From NCBI GenBank assembly GCA_039808885.1, contig JBDHTX010000023.1:5046-69045 (forward strand): DNA of 64,000 nt, given 5' to 3'. Below are positions 1-8,549 of this stretch, one piece after another. The position numbers and the translations under genes were made by a program. The stretch is from Dongia_A sp039808885. Its GTDB lineage: Bacteria > Pseudomonadota > Alphaproteobacteria > Dongiales > Dongiaceae. The notes beneath the pieces are model-generated. The model was not told the origin of the DNA and did not search any database. It was given only the letters and a program-made list of their open reading frames with translations. Positions within the stretch are counted from its first letter, which is position 1; every line of letters starts with the position of its first letter.

Positions 1-123
1 GCGGCGCGACAGGCCGGCCGAGGCGCGCACCACCACGACGAAGCTTGGTCCCGGGCTCATGGCGCCGATCGCCAGCGTGCCGAGGATCGAGAGCATGGCG
101 ACGAGCGGCAAATCCGGATGCAT
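1..123 (-). CDS. LysE/RhtB family exporter, N-terminal fragment
   Basis: Partial gene: the first 41 codons are present and the rest runs off the left edge. The reading is a hydrophobic first helix followed by GAMSPGPSFVVVVRAS, the conserved G-x-x-PGP segment of LysE/RhtB amino-acid exporters in the inner membrane. The ATG follows GGGAGGG at good spacing, which supports this start. Substrate cannot be told from a fragment. It reads away from the neighbouring DinB gene's 3' end on the same strand, so the two could be co-transcribed. Confidence 0.75.
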   Translation of the reverse strand, partial: MHPDLPLVAMLSILGTLAIGAMSPGPSFVVVVRASAGLSRR

Positions 124-173
124 CGAAATCCCTCCCTGTTCGTGGCTGCCTGCGCGGCGTCCGTTATACGCCG

Positions 174-698
174 TCACCGCCAGCGCGCCACCTCGGGATG
201 GTCGCGCAGGAAATAGATGAGGTCGAGCGACGGCGGCGCCACGCTGGTCGAAGACAGCATGGCATGGGCCTGGCCGCGGTGATGGGTCTGGTGGTTGAAG
301 ACATGGGTCAGGACCTGGTCGACCGGCGTTTCCATCGCCGCGCCCGCCATGGTCTTGTAGGCCAGCACGCCGTCGAGGCGCGCTTCGCTGATGCCGTCGA
401 TGAGCGCGATGTAGCGCGCGTCGAGCGCCGCGCGCGCCTGGCGCAGCGGCGCGAATTCGGCGTGCAGCTGCTGGTCCAGGCTGGTGATGCCCGGAGCGCC
501 CTGTCCGTCGAGCCGGCCGAGCCAGACCGTATCGCCGACCATGAGATGGTTCAGCGTCCTGGCGAGCGAGGGGAAATAGCCGGCGCGCGGCGCGTTGAAC
601 TCGGCCGGCGACAGCTGCGCCACCGCGCCGTAGAGAATCTCGTTGGCCCAGCGGTTATAGGCCGCCAGGCGACGGAAATGCGCTTTCAGGCCGCTCAT
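174..698 (-). CDS. DinB family protein
   Basis: 174 residues, the usual size for the DinB/YfiT-like four-helix bundle family. The N-terminal YNRWAN, the LNHLMVGDTVW helix carrying the first histidine, and the late HVFNHQTHHRGQ motif carrying the other metal-binding histidines are all present, so the metal site looks complete. Many family members act in thiol-dependent chemistry or stress responses; nothing here fixes a substrate. The start ATG is preceded by GGGGGTGATCG. It is divergent from the oxygenase gene to its right. Confidence 0.85.
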   Translation of the reverse strand: MSGLKAHFRRLAAYNRWANEILYGAVAQLSPAEFNAPRAGYFPSLARTLNHLMVGDTVWLGRLDGQGAPGITSLDQQLHAEFAPLRQARAALDARYIALIDGISEARLDGVLAYKTMAGAAMETPVDQVLTHVFNHQTHHRGQAHAMLSSTSVAPPSLDLIYFLRDHPEVARWR

Positions 699-828
699 CG
701 ATCACCCCCATGCTTTCATGCCGCGCCGCCGCCGGGATGGCCTTCCCGGAAAGCCGGCGGGAAAATCGTCATTGACCGCGGCGCGATCCCGGCATCCCAA
801 TACCGCGGCAAACGCCACCAGGACCAGC

Positions 829-1917
829 ATGATCCCGCGCATCGATGCCGCCCCGCTTTTCGCCGGGCCCGCGCCGCAACGCGACGCCGCCGACGCCGCC
901 ATCCTGGCGGCGGCGCGCGAATGCGGCTTCATGACCATGACCGGCCTGCCGCCGGACTGCCCGATCGACGCCGCCCGGCGACGCGAGATGCTGCGCATCT
1001 TCGCCCTGCCGGCGGCACAGCTCGAGCCGCTGTGGCGGCAGAAATTCGCTCCCGGTCACGGCAACATCTATCGCGGCTGGTTCCCGCTGCAGGACGGCGC
1101 CGAGACCTACAAGGAGGGCATCGACCTCGGGCCCGACATCGCCCATGGCGCCGACCGCGTCGCCGCCGGCGATCCGCTGCGCGAGCCGACGCCGCTGCCG
1201 CCGGAAGCGCTGCTGCCCGGCTGGCGCGCCGCGGCGGCAGCTTATTTCCGCGCCATGGAGCGCGTCGGCGCGACGCTGATGCATGCCATCGCGCGCGGGC
1301 TCGGCCTGCGGGAGGACATCTTCGACGCCGCCTTCGCGGGCGGCATTTCCACCCTGCGCCTGATCCGCTATCCGCCGCGCACGCCTGAATCCATGGCCGG
1401 CCTGGCGGAGGACCAGCTCTGGGTCGAGCAGGGCGGCCGCCGCCGTTTCATGCTCGGCAAGGCCCATGTCGATTCCGGGCTGGTGACGCTGCTGGCGCAG
1501 GACGGCGTCGCCGGGCTGCAGGCGCGCGGCGCCGACGGCGCCTGGATCGACGTGCCGCCGGAGGAAGGCACGCTGGCGGTGAATTTCGGCAAGCTGCTGG
1601 AGCGCTGGACCGGCGGCCGCATCAAGGCCACCGAGCATCGGGTGATCGGCGAGGCCGAAGGCGGGACGAACCGGGCGCGGCATTCGATCCCGTTCTTCTA
1701 CGAGCCGCGGGCCGATGCCCGCATCGCCCCCCTGCCCTTGCCCCCGACCTTCCCGGGAATCGAGGCCTTCGCGCCGTTCGAGTATGGCGATCATCTGTGG
1801 TCGGCGATGACCAGGTTCGTCGAGTTCCGCGGCCTCGAGGGCCTGCGCCGTCCGCAGGCCCCCGCGCCCGTCGGGATGCAGCCCGGGATGAAGCCGTCCT
1901 TCACGCGGCAAGCCTAG
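829..1917 (+). CDS. isopenicillin N synthase-like 2OG-Fe(II) oxygenase
   Basis: 362 residues, typical of the IPNS-like non-haem iron dioxygenase family. The iron triad is visible as H213-x-D215 in the HVDSG motif and H270 in ATEHRV; R284 and S286 in the RHSIPFFYEP motif match the 2-oxoglutarate carboxylate-binding RxS. The N-terminal DIOX_N-like part runs from about residue 1 to 115. A longer frame extends upstream, but I place the start at the ATG giving MIPRIDAAPLF, because family members begin with a strand of this kind and the upstream extension is low-complexity. The substrate is unknown. Its stop codon overlaps that of the convergent DUF1127 gene within a single CTAG. Confidence 0.85.
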   Translation: MIPRIDAAPLFAGPAPQRDAADAAILAAARECGFMTMTGLPPDCPIDAARRREMLRIFALPAAQLEPLWRQKFAPGHGNIYRGWFPLQDGAETYKEGIDLGPDIAHGADRVAAGDPLREPTPLPPEALLPGWRAAAAAYFRAMERVGATLMHAIARGLGLREDIFDAAFAGGISTLRLIRYPPRTPESMAGLAEDQLWVEQGGRRRFMLGKAHVDSGLVTLLAQDGVAGLQARGADGAWIDVPPEEGTLAVNFGKLLERWTGGRIKATEHRVIGEAEGGTNRARHSIPFFYEPRADARIAPLPLPPTFPGIEAFAPFEYGDHLWSAMTRFVEFRGLEGLRRPQAPAPVGMQPGMKPSFTRQA

Positions 1918-2141
1918 GCCTGCCAGAAGCGCTTTTCCGCCTCGTGCTCCGCATCGGCGCGGCTGACGCCGATATCCTTCAGCATGGCGTCGCTCATCGA
2001 CGCCAGGTGCCGGCGGTCGCGCACGCGGTCGAGCCAGGCGATCGGCGCCTCGACCACCCGAGACAGCACGGGCGAGAGATCGGTGGCGACGATATGGGCC
2101 AGGCCGGAACGCGGCAGCAGCGACAGAATGTGGTTGCTCAT
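1914..2141 (-). CDS. DUF1127 domain protein
   Basis: 75 residues. The C-terminal half (WLDRVRDRRHLASMSDAM, then LKDIGVSRADAEHEA and a terminal RFW) is the arginine-rich DUF1127 (YjiS-like) helix pair. Small DUF1127 proteins in alphaproteobacteria have been linked to RNA turnover and to phosphate and carbon metabolism. The start used is the second in-frame ATG, which sits behind GGAGG at ideal spacing; the longer version has no such site. It is followed on the same strand by no gene, and it lies downstream of a second DUF1127 gene. Confidence 0.85.
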   Translation of the reverse strand: MSNHILSLLPRSGLAHIVATDLSPVLSRVVEAPIAWLDRVRDRRHLASMSDAMLKDIGVSRADAEHEAEKRFWQA

Positions 2142-2322
2142 GACACCCTCCACGGGTTTCGCACGCCTTCGGGGACACGCATGTTCGGGTTTCGGTTCGG
2201 GTCGGTGGGGCCGCGGCGCGGCGCTTCACAGGGGTCGGGTGAGAGCTGGCCGCCCCTGTCCCTCGCGCCGCGCCTTGGACCCGGCGGCTGAACGACCGCC
2301 TGACTGAAAGGCTTCCGGCCGC

Positions 2323-2559
2323 CTAGCGCCGCCAGAACGGGGTGGCGGCGACATCCTCGGCCTCGCTGCGGCTGAGGCCGATATCGCGCAGCAGGTGCTC
2401 GTCGAGCTCGGTTAGGCGGCGCCGGTCCTGGACCCGGCCGAACCACACGAAAGGGGTGTTCAGGATGCTGCCGGCATAGGCGAGCAGGTCCTGGCCGCCC
2501 CGGTTGGTCGAAGCCTGGGCCGGTGAGAGGCCGTTCGGGGAAAAGGCTGAGTATTTCAT
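2323..2559 (-). CDS. DUF1127 domain protein (second copy)
   Basis: 78 residues beginning MKYSAFSPNG. The C-terminal DRRRLTELDEHLLRDIGLS and terminal FWRR match DUF1127. A longer frame exists, but GAGGT lies directly upstream of this ATG at proper spacing and the extension looks untranslated. The N-terminal halves of the two neighbouring DUF1127 proteins are unrelated while the C-terminal helices agree, so they are paralogues rather than a recent duplication. Divergent from the LysR gene, with a relatively AT-rich shared intergenic region. Confidence 0.85.
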   Translation of the reverse strand: MKYSAFSPNGLSPAQASTNRGGQDLLAYAGSILNTPFVWFGRVQDRRRLTELDEHLLRDIGLSRSEAEDVAATPFWRR

Positions 2560-2687
2560 AGCTGACCTCACATATTTCGCGGGGGCGTCATCGCCGTTGA
2601 GATAGAGAATGGGCTTGATTTTCAATCCGAACAAACGATAGTTTCTCAGATGTCCTGTTAGAAATTTCAACACATGAAGGAGGCCCC
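2560..2687. promoter_or_regulatory. divergent promoter region, DUF1127 / lysR
   Basis: This 128-bp spacer is clearly less GC-rich than its surroundings and separates two divergently transcribed genes. LysR-type regulators commonly bind such spacers and control both themselves and the divergent gene, so autoregulation and control of the DUF1127 gene are plausible. I could not pick out a convincing T-N11-A operator or a strong -35/-10 pair by eye. Confidence 0.4.
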
Positions 2688-3608
2688 ATGCGCCTTCCCC
2701 CGTTGAAATCCGTGCACTATTTCGAGGCCGCCGCGCGGCTGCAGAGCTTCACCAAGGCGGCCCAGGAGCTGAACGTCACCCACAGCGCCATCAGCCACCA
2801 GATCAAGGCGCTGGAGGAGTGGCTGGGCCAGCAATTGTTCGAGCGCAAGACCCGCCAGGTGCGCCTGACCGAGGCCGGCAAGCGCTTCGTCGGCCCGGTG
2901 AAAAGCGCCTTCGAGCAGTTGAGCGAGGGCGCCGCCGACATCGCCCGCTATGGCAAGGACCGGCCGCTGACGGTGACCGCCCTGCCCTCGCTTTCGGCCA
3001 AGTGGCTGGTGCCGCGGCTCTCCGATTTCCAGCGCAATCATCCGGAGATCCAGGTGCGGCTCTCCGCCACCTCCGAGGTCGAGCCGGTGGGCGCCCGCGA
3101 CATCGACATCGGCATCCGCTTTGGCCGCGGCGGCTGGAGCGGGCTCGAGGCCGAATTGCTGGCGCCCAACATCGTCTTCCCGGTCTGCAGCCCGGCGCTG
3201 CTGACCCCGGACCGGCCGATCAACGAACCGCGCGACGTGCTGAAATACCCGCTGCTGACCGACATCGACTGGATGCGCTCGGGCTATGACGAATGGGCGG
3301 AATGGACCGCGGCTGCCGGCATCATCGACAACCGCGTGCAGTCCAACCTCAGCCTCAACTTCTCCAACCTGCTGATCCAGGCGGCGATCGACGGGCTCGG
3401 CATCGCCATGGGCAACGTCATCACCGCCGGCGACGACCTGAAGCACGGGCGGCTGATCAAGCCGGTGGATTTCTCGGTCGACTTGAAGACCGGCTACTGG
3501 GTGGTCTATGGCAAGGGCGCGCTCAATCAGCCCAAGATCCGCGCCTTCCGCGACTGGGTGATGGAGCAGGCGCACGGCCACGCCGAATCCTGCAAGGGCT
3601 GCGGCTGA
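2688..3608 (+). CDS. LysR family regulator, GcvA-like
   Basis: 306 residues, full length for LysR. The N-terminal winged helix (LKSVHYFEAAARLQSF, then THSAISHQIKALEEWLGQQL and LFERKTRQVRLTEAG) is followed by a periplasmic-binding-protein-like effector domain from about residue 90. The LPPLKSVHYFEAAARL opening and 'THSAISHQI' recognition helix are characteristic of the GcvA branch. AAGGAGG sits just before the ATG. In other proteobacteria GcvA controls glycine cleavage, but no gcv gene is nearby, so the target here is unknown; the divergent DUF1127 gene is the nearest candidate. Confidence 0.9.
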   Translation: MRLPPLKSVHYFEAAARLQSFTKAAQELNVTHSAISHQIKALEEWLGQQLFERKTRQVRLTEAGKRFVGPVKSAFEQLSEGAADIARYGKDRPLTVTALPSLSAKWLVPRLSDFQRNHPEIQVRLSATSEVEPVGARDIDIGIRFGRGGWSGLEAELLAPNIVFPVCSPALLTPDRPINEPRDVLKYPLLTDIDWMRSGYDEWAEWTAAAGIIDNRVQSNLSLNFSNLLIQAAIDGLGIAMGNVITAGDDLKHGRLIKPVDFSVDLKTGYWVVYGKGALNQPKIRAFRDWVMEQAHGHAESCKGCG

Positions 3609-3630
3609 GGCCTTCGACTTGGGGGATCGC

Positions 3631-4326
3631 ATGAAGCGTGTGGTGTTGGCGGCGTTGATCGCGGCGGGGGCCGCGGCCTGGTCCATGACAGACCCGGCAA
3701 GCGCGGAGGAGCCGCGCCAGCGGCTGATGGACGTGCCGCTCGACATGCCGCTCGACGACGAGCTCGACGGCGAGTTCCTGGAGGGAATCTACCAGGAAAA
3801 GCTGATGTCGGTGCTGAAGGACAGCGTGCTGATCGAGAACCCGATCCAGCACATCGAAAGCAACTTCACCGAGAACCGCAAGCTCGAGCTCTGGTTCTCC
3901 GCGCGCGAGGACGGCAGGCGCGTGTTCTGGGCGCATTTGTTCCAGGGCTTCGATGAAGGCAAGGAGCCGAGCCCGGAAATCGCGCTGGCCAATTTCCAGA
4001 GCGTCTTCGGCAAGCCCGACATCGTGAAGCTCGACAAGGACGACACGCGCGGGTCCTGGGTGCTGCTGAAGCTCGACCCGCGCCTGCCGGCCGAGCGCCG
4101 CGCGTCGATCCTGCAGCGCCTGGAAGCCAGCTTCCAGCCGACGCCCGACCAGATCGGCGACTTCCTGTTCCTCGACATGCGCGACCGGGTGAAGCTGCTG
4201 GGCCAGGATTTCCGCGGCGCGATCTTCTATTTCTCCGCCTTCAAGAACAAGGTCGCCGGGCAGAACACCGAGCTGCTCGACATGACGCGGGCCAACACGG
4301 TGCTGAACCTGGTGGTGCTGCAATAG
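3631..4326 (+). CDS. exported protein of unknown function
   Basis: 231 residues. Residues 1-24 form a signal peptide (MKRVVLAALIAAGAAAW, cleavage likely after ASA). The mature part is acidic and has no family I recognise; the segment VFGKPDIVKLDKDD and the following alternating pattern suggest an alpha/beta periplasmic domain. The start is the ATG 22 bp after the lysR stop; a TTG four codons earlier is less likely. Short spacing suggests co-transcription with the LysR gene, but no functional link is evident. Confidence 0.7.
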   Translation: MKRVVLAALIAAGAAAWSMTDPASAEEPRQRLMDVPLDMPLDDELDGEFLEGIYQEKLMSVLKDSVLIENPIQHIESNFTENRKLELWFSAREDGRRVFWAHLFQGFDEGKEPSPEIALANFQSVFGKPDIVKLDKDDTRGSWVLLKLDPRLPAERRASILQRLEASFQPTPDQIGDFLFLDMRDRVKLLGQDFRGAIFYFSAFKNKVAGQNTELLDMTRANTVLNLVVLQ

Positions 4327-4376
4327 CGGCTGGCTTTCTGCCGGTCGGGGCCGGACCGCCACACCAAACTCGTTCG

Positions 4377-4480
4377 TCATCCCGGCCTTGCGCCGGGATC
4401 CACCGCGCAACCGCAAGGACCGCGTTCCGAAACACAACGCCCTTGCGGCGGAACCGTGGATCCCGGCGCTCGCAGAGCCT
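4377..4480. repeat. palindromic intergenic repeat with 14-bp inverted arms
   Basis: The 14-mer GCGCCGGGATCCAC (4390-4403) is repeated as its exact reverse complement GTGGATCCCGGCGC at 4456-4469, with a 52-bp spacer. The left end reads TCATCCCGGCCTTGCGCCGG, typical of short dispersed palindromes in alphaproteobacterial intergenic DNA. It lies between two convergent genes, so it may also help transcript termination or mRNA 3'-end protection. Confidence 0.7.
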
Positions 4481-4551
4481 GTCCTTGGGCGGCGCACTGC
4501 GCGGACCCGAGGGCTCGGCGGGGACGACAATCGAAGAGGATGGTCCTCCGC

Positions 4552-5115
4552 CTAGAACGACGAATTCGGCCCCTTGAGGAACTCCGCCTCCTCCTCCGTT
4601 GTCGCGCGGCCCAGGGCCTCGTTGCGGTGGGGGAAGCGGCCGAAGCGCTTGATGATGTCGCGGTGCCGGTGCGCGTAGTCGAGATAATCCGCCGCCGCCG
4701 CGCCGAATTCCCGCGCGCAGGCCTCGATCAGCGCGATGTAGCGGTCCTGGTCGGCCAGGCTCTCGCCATGCTCGAAGGGCAGGTAGAAGAAGACGCGGTC
4801 GGGAAACGGAAAGCGCCGGTCGAAGCCGCGCTGGATCGCCTCCGCCGCGATGGCGCGGGCCAGCGGGTCGCCGAGATAGGCCTTGGCGCTGCCGCGATGG
4901 ATGTTGCGGGCGCACTGGTCGACCAGCAGCAGCAGCGCCAGCGCGCCCTCGGGCGAGCCGCGCCAGGCGGCAAAGCCGCCCAGCTGCGCCTCATGCACGG
5001 CGGCGCCGAAGCGTTGCGCGATGTCGGCGTCGAAATCGCGGTCCTTCTCGAACCACAGCGCGCGAGCCCGGTCGGAGAACCAGAACTGCAGGATGTCGCG
5101 CGGCGTGACCGCCAT
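4552..5115 (-). CDS. DUF924 family protein
   Basis: 187 residues, the normal length for DUF924. The N-terminal DILQFWFSDRARALWFEKD, the central LLLVDQCARNIHRG, FFYLPFEHGESLADQD, and C-terminal YAHRHRDIIKRFGRFPHRN are the family's signature blocks. The fold is alpha-helical and TPR-like; no catalytic function has been established for the family that I know of. It starts one base after the stop of the upstream GST gene, so the two form an operon. Confidence 0.9.
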   Translation of the reverse strand: MAVTPRDILQFWFSDRARALWFEKDRDFDADIAQRFGAAVHEAQLGGFAAWRGSPEGALALLLLVDQCARNIHRGSAKAYLGDPLARAIAAEAIQRGFDRRFPFPDRVFFYLPFEHGESLADQDRYIALIEACAREFGAAAADYLDYAHRHRDIIKRFGRFPHRNEALGRATTEEEAEFLKGPNSSF

Positions 5116-5116
5116 G

Positions 5117-5740
5117 TCAGCCGTCGTTCAGCTTCAGCATCCGCTGCATCGCCGGCCGCGCCGCCACCAGGTCGGCCAGGCGCTTCACCCGCGGGAAGCG
5201 CTCGTAGATGCCCGGGCACGAGGTCTGCCAGGTGGAGAGCATGTGAGCGAAGATGTCGGCGGCGGAGAATTGCTCGCCCAGCAGATACGGCCCGCCGGCG
5301 GCGAGGTGCTGGTCGATGCGGCCCCACAGGGTCGCCACCTCCGCCAGCGCCACCTGCTTCACCGAGGCCTCGCTCGCGGCATCGGCGACGCGGTCGGGAT
5401 AGTAGAAGCGCAGCATCGCCGGCTGCAGCGTGTTGGTGAGGTGGACCAGCCACTGATAGAAGTGGCCGCGCGCCATCTGGTCCGGCGCCGGCGCCAGCTT
5501 CGCCTCCGGGTGGCGGTCGGCGATGAAGGCGGCGATGGCGGCGGATTCGAACAGCACGAAGCTGCCATCCACCACCAGGGTCGGCACCTTGCCGTTGGGA
5601 TTGAGCCGCAGATAGTCCGGGTCGCGCGTGGCGCCGGCATCGACGCTGGTGAGCTTGAGCTCGAACCTGGCGCCCGATTCCTCGAGCACGCCATGCGGCG
5701 CCATCGAGGCGGAGCCGGGCGACCAATAAAGCGTGTACAC
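5117..5740 (-). CDS. glutathione S-transferase family protein
   Basis: 207 residues. The N-terminal thioredoxin-like domain opens with YTLYWSPGSASMAPHGVLEE and contains NPNGKVPTLVVDG and ESAAIAAFI (the cis-Pro and the glutathione-binding ES); the helical C-terminal domain ends near PAMQRMLKL. I place the start at the GTG giving VYTLYWSP, because AGGGGA precedes it and GSTs begin there; an ATG six codons upstream is possible but lacks a ribosome site. Substrate not predictable. First gene of a two-gene operon with the DUF924 gene. Confidence 0.85.
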   Translation of the reverse strand: MYTLYWSPGSASMAPHGVLEESGARFELKLTSVDAGATRDPDYLRLNPNGKVPTLVVDGSFVLFESAAIAAFIADRHPEAKLAPAPDQMARGHFYQWLVHLTNTLQPAMLRFYYPDRVADAASEASVKQVALAEVATLWGRIDQHLAAGGPYLLGEQFSAADIFAHMLSTWQTSCPGIYERFPRVKRLADLVAARPAMQRMLKLNDG

Positions 5741-5946
5741 GTGAGTTCCCCTGATCATTCCGCGCAGCGCGGGGCGCCACGTTAGCCAGAAGCGCCGCGC
5801 TCGCGCCAGAGGGGATCGCAGCGGGGCGAACGTGATGGAGAGATCGTGATGGGGAGAAAGGGATAGCCGCCGCCGCCACGCCGTCGCGGCCCTTCCCGCC
5901 AGGGCGAATCGGCGCGATACTTCAAGAAACGGAAAAGGCGCGGCGG

Positions 5947-6387
5947 ATGCGGCCAGGAACCCTGCTTCTCATCCTTGCGGCGGCGTTGCTCGGCGCCTGC
6001 GCCGCCAGGCCGGCGTCGCAATACGGCGCCCAGGCTCCTTCAGGTAGCCAGCCGAGCGGCCAGGCGGCCGCCAATCCGGCCGCCAATCCAGTGGTGGCGA
6101 CGGAGGAGCGCGCGGTCCGCGTCGGCATGTCGGCGGCCGAGATCGCCGAGATGCTCGGCGCGCCGAATACGGTGGTCACCGACGCCGCGAAACGCGACAC
6201 CTGGACCTATGACCGGATCTGGACCGACACGGCCTATTCCGCCTCGGATTCGCGCGGCAAGGTCCTGATGCTGGATCCGGCCCCAGGCGCCGGCGGCGCC
6301 GCCGCCCACACCGCCCTCACCGTCATCGTCATGTTCGACGAGGTCGGCAAGGTTCGCGACTTCGCCTATCACGCTCCGTCGCCCTAG
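5947..6387 (+). CDS. lipoprotein, BamE/SmpA-like
   Basis: 146 residues. The lipobox LLGAC puts the lipidated Cys at residue 18. A low-complexity Gln/Ala/Pro linker follows to about residue 50, then RVGMSAAEIAEMLGAPNTVV, which resembles the opening of BamE/SmpA-OmlA-like small outer-membrane lipoproteins (helix-turn then three-stranded sheet). A true BamE role cannot be claimed because short domains of this type occur in many lipoproteins. Convergent with the Bax-inhibitor gene across a shared terminator. Confidence 0.75.
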   Translation: MRPGTLLLILAAALLGACAARPASQYGAQAPSGSQPSGQAAANPAANPVVATEERAVRVGMSAAEIAEMLGAPNTVVTDAAKRDTWTYDRIWTDTAYSASDSRGKVLMLDPAPGAGGAAAHTALTVIVMFDEVGKVRDFAYHAPSP

Positions 6388-6423
6388 GGTGGGACGCGCG
6401 GTGGCAGGCTTCCGGCAAAACAA

Positions 6424-6458
6424 AACCGGGGCCTTGCGGCCCCGGTTCGTTTGGTTTC
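6424..6458. terminator. bidirectional Rho-independent terminator
   Basis: A perfect 10-bp stem AACCGGGGCC / GGCCCCGGTT (6424-6433 and 6438-6447) with loop TTGC is followed on the + strand by a T-rich tract and preceded by an A-rich tract that reads as T-rich on the - strand. It lies between two convergent genes and can serve both. Confidence 0.85.
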
Positions 6459-6470
6459 CTGCCTGCTCGC

Positions 6471-7199
6471 TTAGCGGCGGTCGCCGATGAAGCGCAGCAG
6501 GTAGATGAACAGGTTGATGAAGTCGAGATAGAGCTCGAGGGCGCCGAGGATCGCCTTCTTGCCGCCGGTCTCGGAATCGTCGCCTTCCCAGTAGGATTCC
6601 TTGATCTTCTGGGTGTCGTAGGCGGTGAGGCCGGTGAAGATCAGCACGCCGACCGCGGAAATGGTCAATTGCAGCGCGGTGGAGTTGACGAAGATGCCGA
6701 CCACGCTGGCGATGATCAGGCCGATCAGGCCCATGAACAGGAACGAGCCCCAGGAGGTCAGGTCGCGCTTGGTGGTGTAGCCATAGAGCGCCATGGCGAA
6801 GAAGGTCGCCGAGCTGACGAAGAAGGTCGTGACGATCGACTGCTGGGTATAGACCAGGAAGATCGACGACAACGACAGGCCCATCACGCCGGAGAACAGC
6901 CAGAACACCAGCTGCGCCGTCGCGGCCGACATGCGGCGGATGCCGAAGCTGAGCGCCAGGACGAAGCCGAGCGGCGCGAAGAAGATCACCCAGCGCAGCG
7001 GCGTGGTGAAAATGGCCTCCAGCATCGCCGGGCTCTGCGAGGTGAAAAACGCCACCAGGCCGGTAATCGCGGTGCCCACGCCCATCAGGCCGAACACCTT
7101 CTGCATATAGGCGCGCAGGCCGACATCGATGTCGGCAGCCTGCGCGGCGCCACGCGCCGGCATCCGGGTTATCGTCTCACGCTGCGGTCCAATGGCCAT
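6471..7199 (-). CDS. Bax inhibitor-1 / YccA family membrane protein
   Basis: 242 residues with about seven hydrophobic segments, the normal BI-1 topology. YMQKVFGLMGVGTAITGLVA is the first helix, GLTAYDTQKIKESY and the C-terminal ALELYLDFINLFIYLLRF are the family's conserved ends, including the Asp pair proposed to form a pH-sensitive calcium-leak gate in BsYetJ. The start is the ATG after AAGGAGCGAACG; an upstream frame extension is not needed. Acts in the inner membrane. Divergent from trpS. Confidence 0.92.
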   Translation of the reverse strand: MAIGPQRETITRMPARGAAQAADIDVGLRAYMQKVFGLMGVGTAITGLVAFFTSQSPAMLEAIFTTPLRWVIFFAPLGFVLALSFGIRRMSAATAQLVFWLFSGVMGLSLSSIFLVYTQQSIVTTFFVSSATFFAMALYGYTTKRDLTSWGSFLFMGLIGLIIASVVGIFVNSTALQLTISAVGVLIFTGLTAYDTQKIKESYWEGDDSETGGKKAILGALELYLDFINLFIYLLRFIGDRR

Positions 7200-7502
7200 C
7201 GTTCGCTCCTTGTTCCCATCGGGGGCGCCCAAATCCCCCCAAAGCGCCGCGCTGGAAGCGCGTGTCGGGCTTTAATATGAGGGCGTCACCCCGGTCCTTC
7301 AATGCCAATCGGACCGGTCCGGCGACCGATTTTCAGGCCCGGATCAGGGTAAATGCCCGCTGCACAAGGTCGGATTTGCCGGAAAACCCCTTGCGGGACC
7401 GGGCGCGGGGCGGCGATATAGCGGCCTTCCGGCCCCCAGCCGGCCGAAACCGGCCGGTTCGGGGCCGCTTCGCCCAGTTCGCCAGCCCGAAAGCACCCCC
7501 GA
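7200..7502. other. intergenic region, Bax inhibitor-1 / trpS
   Basis: About 300 bp between two divergent genes. It contains several short GC-rich palindromes (for example CCGGCCGAAACCGGCCGG near 7438) but no tRNA-like, leader-peptide or riboswitch structure that I can support. Both promoters must lie here. Confidence 0.4.
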
Positions 7503-8540
7503 ATGAGCCGCAACGTCAACCGCATCTTCTCCGGCGTCCAGCCGACCAACAACCTGCATCTCGGCAACTACCTGGGCGCGGTCAGGAACTGGGTGCGGAT
7601 GCAGAAGGACTACGAGTGCATCTTCTGCGTCGTCGATTTGCACGCCATCACCCTGTGGCAGGAGCCGGCGGCCCTGCGCCAGAACACCCGCGAGGTGGCG
7701 GCGGCCTATATCGCGTCCGGCATCGACCCGGAGGCCTCGATCATCTTCGCCCAGAGCCAGGTGCCGGCCCATGCGCAGCTGGCCTGGATCTTCAACTGCG
7801 TGGCCCGGCTCGGCTGGCTCAACCGCATGACCCAGTTCAAGGAAAAGGCCGGCAAGAACCGCGAGAACGCCTCGGTCGGGCTCTACGCCTATCCGGTGCT
7901 GATGGCGGCCGACATCCTGGCCTATAAGGGGACCCACGTGCCCGTGGGCGAGGACCAGAAGCAGCATCTGGAGCTGGCCCGCGACATCGCCCAGAAGTTC
8001 AACCACGACTACAAGGTCGACTTCTTCCCGCTGCCCGAGCCGGTGATCGGCGGGCCGGCGACCCGCGTCATGTCGCTGCGCGACGGGACCAAGAAGATGT
8101 CCAAGTCGGATGAAAGCGACTACAGCCGCATCAACATGACCGACGATGCCGACACCATCGCGCTCAAGTTCCGCAAGGCCAAGACCGACCCCAACGCGCT
8201 GCCCGGCCCGGAAAGCCTGGACGAGCGCGGCGATGTGAAGGATGACGCGCTGGCGGCCCGGCCCGAGGCCTTCAACCTGCTGGCGATCTATGCGGCGCTT
8301 TCCGACGCCACCCTGTCGGAGGTGGTGGGCCGCTTCGCCGGGCTGGATTTCTCCAAGTTCAAGGGCGAGCTGACCGATCTGGCGGTGGCCAAGCTCGGCC
8401 CGATCAACGCCGAGATGAAACGCCTGCTGGGCCATCCGGACGAGATCGACGCCCTGCTGCGCAAGGGTGCGGATCGCGCCCAGGCCATCGCGCAGCCGGT
8501 GCTGCGCGAGGTGGAGAAGATCGTCGGTTTCCTGCACTGA
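7503..8540 (+). CDS. trpS: tryptophanyl-tRNA synthetase
   Basis: 345 residues, class I aminoacyl-tRNA synthetase charging tRNA-Trp in the cytosol. IFSGVQPTNNLHLGNYLGA contains the HIGH-equivalent; KKMSKS at about residue 198 is the second signature loop. MTDDADTIALKFRKAKTD and the C-terminal anticodon-binding helices follow the bacterial TrpRS pattern. Length is normal. No attenuator-like leader is visible upstream. Essential housekeeping gene; only copy in the window. Confidence 0.97.
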   Translation: MSRNVNRIFSGVQPTNNLHLGNYLGAVRNWVRMQKDYECIFCVVDLHAITLWQEPAALRQNTREVAAAYIASGIDPEASIIFAQSQVPAHAQLAWIFNCVARLGWLNRMTQFKEKAGKNRENASVGLYAYPVLMAADILAYKGTHVPVGEDQKQHLELARDIAQKFNHDYKVDFFPLPEPVIGGPATRVMSLRDGTKKMSKSDESDYSRINMTDDADTIALKFRKAKTDPNALPGPESLDERGDVKDDALAARPEAFNLLAIYAALSDATLSEVVGRFAGLDFSKFKGELTDLAVAKLGPINAEMKRLLGHPDEIDALLRKGADRAQAIAQPVLREVEKIVGFLH

Positions 8541-8549
8541 TCTCGCTAT

